The position numbers were made by a program, and so were the translations under genes. The notes below the pieces were generated by a model. The model saw nothing but the letters and a program-made list of their open reading frames with translations, had not been told where the DNA came from and made no database searches. DNA of 54,076 nucleotides from Agathobacter sp. (GTDB taxonomy: Bacteria > Bacillota > Clostridia > Lachnospirales > Lachnospiraceae): NCBI GenBank assembly GCA_022772675.1, contig JALEZW010000061.1:1-54076 (forward strand), given 5' to 3'. Positions within the stretch are counted from its first letter, which is position 1. Every line of letters begins with the position of its first letter. Positions 8,310-15,232 of the stretch are shown one piece after another.

Positions 8310-8918
8310 CTATACATTCAGGTATCCGCCACAATACGGACATTTGCTGGAATACCCTGCCGCAGCCTGAAAGCTGGATCCACAGCTGGGGCATCTTACT
8401 GCAATGAGGTGAATCTGCTCCGGACTGATTGGCTTGTCATCCATCAGTTCTTCCTCTCCCGGAAGGGTTTCATCCCGGACAGATTTCGGATCAAAGCTGA
8501 ATTTTCCCCGATACTCAAAAATGTCGATAGTCATTCCGATGGGATATTGGTCGGATCCTTTTGCAAATGAGGTTGGAAGAATGGCCTCTTTTTCCACGTG
8601 ATTCTCATCAAAATAATGAGCCTTCACGTTAACAGGAAACTGCCCGTTTACCATATAAGATGTGTTGTCAACATAACTATAGATTTTTGCTGCATAGCGA
8701 TGACCATATTTTACAATCTTTTTCTTTTTGCTTATACTCACAAGCACTCCGGTAATAAAAGAAATTCCAATTACCAGAAATAGAAGGGGAATCAGGATAA
8801 CTTCATCTATCTGGACCTCCTGCAAGCTTCCAACCCCTGTAAAACAAATTGTCATAATCACTCCAAAAGCAGTAAAGGCTGTGCCTAAAATCATTAATAT
8901 CTTCTGTGCTGTATTCAT
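8310..8918 (-). CDS. Membrane protein with DUF3592-like domain and C-terminal zinc ribbon
   Basis: 202 residues. Two membrane segments (about 8-30 and 40-62), a beta-rich soluble region similar to DUF3592-type proteins, then a C-terminal zinc ribbon with CPSC and CPYC spaced 19 residues apart. The start overlaps the stop of the diguanylate cyclase gene as ATGA, so translation is coupled. The role is unknown; the coupling suggests it works with the cyclase or its signal. AAGGAGG precedes the start. Confidence 0.75.
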   Translation of the reverse strand: MNTAQKILMILGTAFTAFGVIMTICFTGVGSLQEVQIDEVILIPLLFLVIGISFITGVLVSISKKKKIVKYGHRYAAKIYSYVDNTSYMVNGQFPVNVKAHYFDENHVEKEAILPTSFAKGSDQYPIGMTIDIFEYRGKFSFDPKSVRDETLPGEEELMDDKPISPEQIHLIAVRCPSCGSSFQAAAGYSSKCPYCGGYLNV

Positions 8919-11137
8919 TGTGGTACTCCTCCTTCATACAAGAAACATTTTTGGTTCCCAGCGGAATAATCATCCGCCGCCACTATCTCCAACACCGCAG
9001 GTTCATAGGTGTTACCGACTCGTTTTCTGTAAGATATCTGCAAATTTGTCCTTCCACTTTCAAAATAGGATTTCAAATATCCCATATCTGTCTTTTCCTT
9101 ATATTCTATAAGATCATCCGGATGAATCTCATTGGATTCCCGAAAATGCTGCATCCAGATGGATGCTGTCCCCATGTTATTTTCTTCCTGATTCTGCTCC
9201 GTGATATCCATTTTAATGATATGGCAGCTGTCATTGGTCAGGTTCAGTTCAACAATTTTCCTGTATAATTTTCCCAGGGCTGCAATCGCTGCCTTCTGTC
9301 CTTTTCTGTCTACTCCGTTCTTTCTGTAATGCATCTCCTTGTCTTCATACATCCGGGCATCTGCAGTCTTTGCCATTTCGTAAACGGATTCCCACTTTTT
9401 CTCTTTACTTAACACATATCCACAGGAAACGGACATCTTTTCTGCAATTTTTCCCCTCCAGCCATGCACAGTATCGTCAAAATCCTTCTGTATCTCTCCG
9501 AATTTGTTATCCTCCGTAAAAATGATTGATACAAATTCGTCTCCTCCGATTCGATACACCTTTCCATAACTTCCGAAGCATTGCTTCATACATGAGGCCG
9601 CACCCTGAATCAATTCATCCCCTGCAGCATGGCCCAAGGTATCATTTACTGTCTTTAGACCATTTACATCTATGGAAATATAAACAAAGGCATCCTCCGG
9701 ATTCATTTTATTAATATCTTCCTCGTAAGCCCTTCTGTTATAGCAATTGGTAAGTTCATCGGTATTTGACCGGTAAATAAGTTTTTCCTCCTTCTCTTTC
9801 TCCTCATTGATACTCTGGGTTGTAAATATCACCTTTACCGGTTTTCCGCTTTCATCCGCTTCAATGGTGATAAAGGAAGTTCTAAACCACCCAAGATTCT
9901 TTCCAATAAACTCCCCTGATATAATTTTCTTTCCGATCATTCTGTCTGCAACCGTATGAATATCTGTAAATTGCAATACCTGGTCCAGATACTCCTTTAC
10001 CACGGTTTTCGACATGATTTCCTTCATCAGCTCATCTGCTTTAGAGTATTTCTGCCCCATTTCCTTTACTTCATTTTTTGCGGAATATTCCACAACAGAA
10101 TTTTTCTCCAGATCCACCAGATGCATACTGTAATAAATTCCGGACATAGAAGACAAAATGGACAGCTGCTCATTTTTCTCCCGGTTAGCCTTTAACACCC
10201 TGCATAACATAAAAATGATAAAACCTGCTGCCAGTCCCAAATATACAGCTACAACCAGTATCGCATTTAAATTGCTTTTCATATTGGAAGATGTAGCATA
10301 TAAAATTCCAACCACGTACTTTCCAGACTGCCGGAAAGAACAGCTGTACTTTTCTCCTCCAATTTTTAAGACATCATTTACTGTCCTGCTTAAATCCGCA
10401 TTTTTTCGGGGAATCCCTATCTCATCCAGTGTTTTTCCCACTTTCTCTTCATCTGTAGCTCCATAAATTTCACCGGAATTAACATCAGCCACATATATGC
10501 TCATGCCCTCATACATCGGCATGTTGCCCACAACAGCAGATATCTCATTCTGCTTAAGTTCCTGCAGCAAACGAAGAGGCTCTATTCCTACCTGCACCAT
10601 TCTCTCCCCTGATTCATTCCAGGTCATAGCATACATCATTTTCCTGCCCTCTAAGGTATTGGGTGTAATATCCTGACACAGGGTAAGCTTTTTATCTGAG
10701 AGCATGGGCTTAAAATAGGAAATCTGTTCTCCTGAATCAAGGGAGTATCCATAATATTCAGGTATGGAACCGCTGTAAATCTTTCCTGTTTTGTCAAATA
10801 AATGAATTTCATCAACAGATACTAAATCTGCTATCTTTTGTAATTCCTCCACATCATACTCTGCTTTCTCATTTGCATCAATAATGTAGGATACAGCTTT
10901 GGCACGAATGATGTAATCGTCCTTCAATGACTCTATCATTTCATTTTCGTTCTTCTCATTTTTTTCAATAATATTTATTACCTGATCCAACAGCACACGT
11001 GATGTCTTATGTATATTTTTATTATTGACGTTATTTAAAATCCCGGCTTCAAGAAATAATGCTGTAATCACCGTAATGATTGACAATCCTATGATCATCG
11101 ACCGTCTTCTGTCCTGTGTGCTTTTTTGCCTGCTCAT
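8915..11137 (-). CDS. Membrane diguanylate cyclase (Cache-like sensor, GGDEF, C-terminal PAS-like domain)
   Basis: 740 residues from the ATG at 11137 (GGAG nine bases upstream; an upstream GTG at 11182 lacks a well-placed RBS). Membrane segments at about 13-33 and 288-313 enclose a 250-residue outer sensor of Cache type. A PAS-like region follows, then the GGDEF domain (about 455-610) with an exact GGDEF at 531-535, so it should make c-di-GMP. The RxxD inhibitory site five residues upstream is absent (SYGK). The last 120 residues form a second PAS-like domain after the GGDEF, an arrangement common in Lachnospiraceae. The EAL protein at 23.6-25.2 kb could oppose it. Confidence 0.9.
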   Translation of the reverse strand: MSRQKSTQDRRRSMIIGLSIITVITALFLEAGILNNVNNKNIHKTSRVLLDQVINIIEKNEKNENEMIESLKDDYIIRAKAVSYIIDANEKAEYDVEELQKIADLVSVDEIHLFDKTGKIYSGSIPEYYGYSLDSGEQISYFKPMLSDKKLTLCQDITPNTLEGRKMMYAMTWNESGERMVQVGIEPLRLLQELKQNEISAVVGNMPMYEGMSIYVADVNSGEIYGATDEEKVGKTLDEIGIPRKNADLSRTVNDVLKIGGEKYSCSFRQSGKYVVGILYATSSNMKSNLNAILVVAVYLGLAAGFIIFMLCRVLKANREKNEQLSILSSMSGIYYSMHLVDLEKNSVVEYSAKNEVKEMGQKYSKADELMKEIMSKTVVKEYLDQVLQFTDIHTVADRMIGKKIISGEFIGKNLGWFRTSFITIEADESGKPVKVIFTTQSINEEKEKEEKLIYRSNTDELTNCYNRRAYEEDINKMNPEDAFVYISIDVNGLKTVNDTLGHAAGDELIQGAASCMKQCFGSYGKVYRIGGDEFVSIIFTEDNKFGEIQKDFDDTVHGWRGKIAEKMSVSCGYVLSKEKKWESVYEMAKTADARMYEDKEMHYRKNGVDRKGQKAAIAALGKLYRKIVELNLTNDSCHIIKMDITEQNQEENNMGTASIWMQHFRESNEIHPDDLIEYKEKTDMGYLKSYFESGRTNLQISYRKRVGNTYEPAVLEIVAADDYSAGNQKCFLYEGGVPQ

Positions 11138-11275
11138 ACTTTGATTTTCTCCTCTGTAAATTGTGTAGGAAATATTATCCACACGTAACTATTCAAAGCC
11201 CCTCCCTATCCATTCGCAAAACCGCACGACAAGTCGTGCTTTCTATGTAATAAAGAGGAACCCTTATATTGTATT

Positions 11276-11304
11276 ATCATAGCAGTATATCTTAAGATAT
11301 TCAA
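11276..11304 (-). promoter_or_regulatory. Promoter of the diguanylate cyclase operon
   Basis: Minus strand TTGAAT, 17 bases, TATGAT. The leader that follows holds a short palindrome, GCACGAC-AA-GTCGTGC (11224-11239). I see no known riboswitch in it. Confidence 0.65.
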
Positions 11305-11348
11305 TTGTATCCGTCTATTTTTTTCAACACTCCACGCATAACAGGGCA

Positions 11349-11398
11349 AAAATAAAAGTGTTCAAATTCCTGATTCTGATGGAACTTGAACACTTTTC
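11349..11398 (-). terminator. Terminator of pyk
   Basis: Minus strand: AAAAGTGTTCAAGTTCC, loop, GGAATTTGAACACTTTTATTTTT. Strong stem with one bulge and a T-rich tail, 70 bases past the pyk stop. Confidence 0.85.
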
Positions 11399-11466
11399 CT
11401 ATCACTCTTCTGACCAAAAATAAAACTCTTTCATGTAATTTACGAAAGTGGGTAAGAAAATTTTTG

Positions 11467-12882
11467 TCACGAAACCACTTCCAGCCGGATTGTATTGGTA
11501 TTCCCGGACTTACCGCTGATCTGTCCGCCGGTCAGCACCACATTATCTCCCTTGGACAGTGCAAATACCTTTTTTGCATAACGCATTGCCTGATAAAACA
11601 TCACATCAACAGAATTATATTCTTCGCTCATAACCGGTGTAACACCCCAGCTTAAATTCAGCTTCCGCCAGGCTTTTTCCGATGTAGTCATCCCGATAAT
11701 ATCTACCGGACAGCGGAACCGGCTCACCATCCGCACCGTTACTCCGGACAGAGAACTGATCACAATACCTTTTGCACCGGTATCAATTGCCATGGAACAG
11801 GTGGAATGGGACACTGCATCCAGATTGTTTTTAATTACATAATCTGCATTTTTAAACCGCTTGGAATAATCAATGTGCTTTTCTGTATATTCTGCAATCT
11901 CCGCCATATTTTTTACTGCCTCCACCGGATATTTCCCGGCTGCCGTCTCACCGGAGAGCATAATCGCAGAAGAACCATCGTAAACAGCATTTGCCACATC
12001 GGAGATTTCTGCTCTCGTGGGTCTTGGATTCTTAATCATGGATTCTAACATTTCCGTAGCAGTAATGACCCGTTTTCCCAGCATCCGGCATTTTCTAATG
12101 AGATATTTCTGAATGGATGGAACCTCCACAAACGGAATTTCCACACCCAGATCTCCCCTTGCAACCATGATTCCATCTGCAATCTCGCAGATTTCTTCAA
12201 TATTATCTACACCGGAACGGTTTTCGATTTTTGCAATGATATCAATATCCCGGCCACCGTTTGAATCCAGGAAATTCCGGAGAGACTGAATATCTTTTTT
12301 ATTTGATACAAAGGATGCTGCAACAAAGTCCACATCCTTTGAAATTCCAAATAACAGATCCTCCTTATCCGTTTCGCTCAGGTAATCTCCTTTCATGACA
12401 TGATTTGGAAAATTCATGCTTTTCCGGTCCGATATTTCTCCCCCAACAACTGTGTTGCAGACAATATCATGCCCTTTAATTTCCTTTACTTCAAAAATCA
12501 AAAGCCCGTTATTTACCAGGATTTTATCACCTGTATGAACCTCTGACGGCAAATCTTTATAGCTGACCGACACCCGGCTCTTATCCCCCTCAATATCATC
12601 CGTTGTAAAAGTAAACACTTCTCCATCGCCGATGACAGCCTTATGTTCCTTAAATGTCCCAATCCGGTATTCCGGTCCCTTTGTATCCAGCATGATTGCA
12701 ATCGGAAGGTTCAGTTTTTCCCTGACTTTTTTGATAAGTTTTATCTTCTTTTCCTGTTCTTCATGCGTGCCATGGGAAAAATTGAGTCTTGCCACATTCA
12801 TTCCTGCCTCACACATCTGTGTCAACGTTTCCTCATTTTCACATGCGGGTCCTAACGTACATATAATTTTTGTTTTTCTCAT
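11467..12882 (-). CDS. pyk: Pyruvate kinase
   Basis: 471 residues, converting phosphoenolpyruvate and ADP to pyruvate and ATP at the end of glycolysis in the cytosol. Typical segments: TKIICTLGPA at the start, ARLNFSHG, the catalytic-lysine region DIIAKIENRSG, TEMLESM and IMLSGETAAGKYPVEAV. The length fits the short form without the extra C-terminal PEP-utiliser-like domain seen in Bacillus and many Clostridia. AGGAGG eight bases before the ATG fixes the start. It is monocistronic, with a terminator downstream and a YitT pseudogene upstream. Confidence 0.97.
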   Translation of the reverse strand: MRKTKIICTLGPACENEETLTQMCEAGMNVARLNFSHGTHEEQEKKIKLIKKVREKLNLPIAIMLDTKGPEYRIGTFKEHKAVIGDGEVFTFTTDDIEGDKSRVSVSYKDLPSEVHTGDKILVNNGLLIFEVKEIKGHDIVCNTVVGGEISDRKSMNFPNHVMKGDYLSETDKEDLLFGISKDVDFVAASFVSNKKDIQSLRNFLDSNGGRDIDIIAKIENRSGVDNIEEICEIADGIMVARGDLGVEIPFVEVPSIQKYLIRKCRMLGKRVITATEMLESMIKNPRPTRAEISDVANAVYDGSSAIMLSGETAAGKYPVEAVKNMAEIAEYTEKHIDYSKRFKNADYVIKNNLDAVSHSTCSMAIDTGAKGIVISSLSGVTVRMVSRFRCPVDIIGMTTSEKAWRKLNLSWGVTPVMSEEYNSVDVMFYQAMRYAKKVFALSKGDNVVLTGGQISGKSGNTNTIRLEVVS

Positions 12883-12913
12883 TATAAATCCTCCTTAATC
12901 CAGCCTGACACGC

Positions 12914-13101
12914 TTATAATACATCTGCTACATCTACTATTGTGACATATGCCGCCTTATCATATTCCCGGACAATATCCCTTACTTTACTGATCTGGAA
13001 CCGGTTTACCACAAAATAAAGAATGTAATTCCAAATGCGTTGATGATTCCTGCCGCTGTCAGTGCAAAATAAGTGATTAGTTTCTGTCGGTTTTTTTTCA
13101 T
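12914..13101 (-). pseudogene. YitT-family membrane protein with a large internal deletion
   Basis: From the ATG at 13101 (AAGGATG upstream) one frame gives KKNRQKLITYFALTAAGIIN, then AFGITFF, a YitT/DUF161 N-terminus. The next frame then gives VVNRFQISKVRDIVREYDKA and AYVTIVDVADVL, the C-terminal DUF2179 region of the same family. About 200 residues between them are missing and the join is out of frame (FILW then a stop in the first frame). The ends are well preserved, so the deletion looks recent. The join lies in ATTCTTTATTTTGTGG. Confidence 0.75.
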
Positions 13102-13183
13102 AAGCATCCTTTCCTGTTTTCATTTTATTGTATCAATTTCCTGGAAGATTATCCATGATATAAATGTAAAATTATCGTAATTT

Positions 13184-13321
13184 TCACTTTACATCCTCGA
13201 TATGATCCGTTTTTTCACTCTTATCATCTTTCTTTTCCGGACCGTTTTCCAGCCACCATGCCCATATGCCGGCTGCAATTACTATAACTGTGCAGACTGC
13301 GGCTACAATATTTAATCCCAT
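13184..13321 (-). CDS. Small single-pass membrane protein
   Basis: 45 residues from the ATG at 13321, chosen because AGGAGG lies five bases upstream; the longer open frame upstream is repeat sequence. It has one membrane segment (GLNIVAAVCTVIVIAAGIWA) and a charged tail rich in Lys, Asp and Glu. I do not recognise the family; small subunits of membrane transporters have this shape. It lies 130 bases downstream of another small membrane protein, with a MITE-like repeat between them. Confidence 0.65.
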   Translation of the reverse strand: MGLNIVAAVCTVIVIAAGIWAWWLENGPEKKDDKSEKTDHIEDVK

Positions 13322-13340
13322 ACTTGCCTCCTGAAATTTA

Positions 13341-13451
13341 ATGATATGAGAGTCAAAAGGTATTTTGCCCCTCATGTGTGTGTGGGTCAACAAGTCGGAA
13401 CTCTTATCCTGCAAGCAGGAACGAGTTCTGACCTTTTGACCCTTGTATCAT
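13341..13451. repeat. MITE-like dispersed repeat, copy 1 (111 bp)
   Basis: Starts ATGATATGAGAGTCAAAAGG and ends CCTTTTGACCCTTGTATCAT, imperfect inverted ends of about 21 bp. The inside holds CTCTTATCCTGCAAGCAGGA, a small hairpin shared with copies at 30838 and 40229. It sits between two same-strand small genes. Confidence 0.85.
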
Positions 13452-13455
13452 GGAA

Positions 13456-13854
13456 TTATTTATTGCCATCCTTATCATGAATATATGAAATTATAGACTT
13501 TTGGAACTGATCTGCATGGATAAATAGCAGTCTTCTTCTGAAGGTAAGAAAAACTGAAAGCAGAAATGCAGAAATTACCGTAAAAATAATAAAAGAAATT
13601 GTAGAAAAAACAAAAGGATTTTTTGCAGGCAGAACCTGTTGACGGAGAAGGGAGGCAAGTTTCTCAATCTCTGTCTCTCCTGCCGGTAAAAAAGGCGAAG
13701 TTATCCCATCTGTGTTTATCACTGCATTTTTTCCGGAACCGGAACAATCCATCATCTGATGATTTGAACTGCAGTTCCCGAAAGAAGTAAATAACAGTGA
13801 AACCACAAACAGAAGTATAATTATGGACTTTGCTTTTTCAACTGTCCTGTTCAT
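13456..13854 (-). CDS. Membrane protein of unknown function
   Basis: 132 residues: an N-terminal signal or anchor segment (SIIILLFVVSLLFTSF), an outer region of about 65 residues with three cysteines (CSSNHQMMDCSG), a second membrane segment (FVFSTISFIIFTVISAFLLS) and a short basic tail with several histidines. I do not recognise the family. AAGGA lies before the ATG. It stands downstream of the CaCA exchanger in the same direction; a row of palindromes lies between them. A link to metal handling is possible from the neighbour and the Cys residues, but is only a guess. Confidence 0.6.
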   Translation of the reverse strand: MNRTVEKAKSIIILLFVVSLLFTSFGNCSSNHQMMDCSGSGKNAVINTDGITSPFLPAGETEIEKLASLLRQQVLPAKNPFVFSTISFIIFTVISAFLLSVFLTFRRRLLFIHADQFQKSIISYIHDKDGNK

Positions 13855-13869
13855 ACGCCATTTCCTTTT

Positions 13870-13918
13870 CGGTAATTAGTATACCGAATATTTAATAACC
13901 GTTCCGATATACCGGTTA
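13870..13918. promoter_or_regulatory. Cluster of ACCGNT-type palindromes (possible operators)
   Basis: CGGTA-N7-TACCG (13870-13886) and TAACCG-N11-CGGTTA (13896-13918) lie side by side just upstream of the 132-residue membrane protein. They could bind a dimeric regulator. No such regulator is identifiable in the window. Confidence 0.35.
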
Positions 13919-13992
13919 CATTTTATTCGGTGTAATAATAGATATAGTTTAACTGATGTATCTCTAAAACACAAGCTTATATACTTATTTTT

Positions 13993-14967
13993 TTATCGGA
14001 TAACCGCAAATGCGACATCCACAGCATAAAGTAAGATCATTATAATGCCCTCCGCCCTGTTTAATGATTTTCCTCTTGCTGCAAAAACCATGGATAGTAC
14101 TGTAACTGCAATTAGTATAATCATATCGTATACAGATGCAATATTTACAGAAACCGGATGAAGTACGGCAGATACTCCGAGAATAAACATCAGGTTAAAA
14201 ATATTTGATCCAATGGCATTTCCTATTGCAAGGCCGGTTTCTTTTTTCCTTGCGGCAGTAAGTGAAGTTACCAGCTCTGGAAGTGAGGTTCCTGCCGCCA
14301 CAATGGTAAGGCCAATAAGCGTCTCCGACATTCCCAGTGCTGCCGCAATCTCCCTTGCCCCATAGACAACTGCTTTTCCTCCAATAATCACAAGTATCAG
14401 ACCGGCAAAAATGAAAAGCAGACATTTCCACAGTGGTTCCGGTGGTGTATCCTTCTCTTCTTCAGGATGTTTTCTCGCATCTGCGATCAGCCAGACAATG
14501 TAAGCAAGGAATGCCAGAATTAAAATTATTCCTGTCACTTTGTTTACGATCCCTGCATTTTCTGTCATGTCAGTGGATAAAAGTCTGCCATTCCATAAAA
14601 CTGCTGCAGAGGATATCACAAATACAAAAACCGTAGATCCGATTGCAACCGGAAAATCCCGCCTTAATATTGCTTTTTCTACGGGAACCGGATGAAACAG
14701 TGCACAGCACCCCAGCACTACAAGAAGATTAAAAATATTAGATCCCACCACATTGCTTAATGCAATCTCATTTGATCCTTCCAGGGCGGCTGATACGCTT
14801 ACCGCCAGCTCCGGCATACTTGTTCCAAGTGCCACAATAGTCAGACCAATCACAAGCCCCGGAACCTTAAAAATTCCCGCCAGATTTGCACTGCCGTCCA
14901 CAAAATAGTCTGCACCCTTAATCAGACAGACAAATCCGATAAGTAACACAATACATTTGATTAACAT
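13993..14967 (-). CDS. CaCA-family Na+/Ca2+ exchanger-like transporter under Mn2+ control
   Basis: 324 residues from the ATG at 14967 (GGGAGGG upstream; the longer frame runs back into the leader RNA). About ten membrane segments in two inverted halves, each with the CaCA alpha-repeat: ALGTSMPELAVS with NVVGSNIFNLL, and AAGTSLPELVTS with NAIGSNIFNLM. The acidic residues of both GTS(M/L)PE motifs that bind the cation are present. The leader carries a Mn2+ riboswitch of the ON type with terminator, so manganese, not calcium, is the likely relevant cargo, with export to relieve Mn2+ excess. Family and riboswitch are seen; substrate is inferred. Confidence 0.9.
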   Translation of the reverse strand: MLIKCIVLLIGFVCLIKGADYFVDGSANLAGIFKVPGLVIGLTIVALGTSMPELAVSVSAALEGSNEIALSNVVGSNIFNLLVVLGCCALFHPVPVEKAILRRDFPVAIGSTVFVFVISSAAVLWNGRLLSTDMTENAGIVNKVTGIILILAFLAYIVWLIADARKHPEEEKDTPPEPLWKCLLFIFAGLILVIIGGKAVVYGAREIAAALGMSETLIGLTIVAAGTSLPELVTSLTAARKKETGLAIGNAIGSNIFNLMFILGVSAVLHPVSVNIASVYDMIILIAVTVLSMVFAARGKSLNRAEGIIMILLYAVDVAFAVIR

Positions 14968-15060
14968 ATTTCCCTCCCGATCTTCTGATATTTGTAACCA
15001 GTACATCCCATAATAAGTTTCGGTGTACAAGGAGCCGCCTGCAGGTTTTTCGCTGTAAAG

Positions 15061-15112
15061 CAAAAAAACGAGACTTTACTGCAAACAAAAATTTGCAGTA
15101 AAAGTCTCGTTT
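15061..15112 (-). terminator. Riboswitch-controlled terminator before the CaCA exchanger
   Basis: Minus strand: AAACGAGACTTTTACTGCAAA, loop, TTTGCAGTAAAGTCTCG followed by TTTTTTT. The 5' arm contains the 3' strand of the aptamer closing stem, so the two structures exclude each other. Confidence 0.9.
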
Positions 15113-15196
15113 CTTAGAACATATCCCGGGGAGAATTTCTCCCGTACTGACGAAAATATGTTACATACTCACGTATGCAAACTACTCCCTGTTACT
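15097..15196 (-). promoter_or_regulatory. Mn2+ riboswitch (yybP-ykoY class)
   Basis: Minus-strand leader with the class hallmarks: GGGAGTAG, then hairpin GCATAC-GTGA-GTATGT, then the long arm ACATATTTT-CGTCA-GTACG with GGAG/CTCC and CCGG-GATATGT. Order and loop sequences match the well-known L. lactis yybP element (CGTCA, TCG, CTCACCGG). The closing stem pairs 15189-15196 with 15097-15104, whose bases are also in the terminator arm. Mn2+ binding would therefore favour read-through. Confidence 0.9.
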
Positions 15197-15203
15197 AATT
15201 TTG

Positions 15204-15232
15204 AATATAACAAAAGATTCCTGTATTGTCAA
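15204..15232 (-). promoter_or_regulatory. Promoter of the Mn2+ riboswitch leader
   Basis: Minus strand TTGACA, 17 bases, TATATT. The -35 box overlaps the last codons of the transglutaminase gene. Confidence 0.85.
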
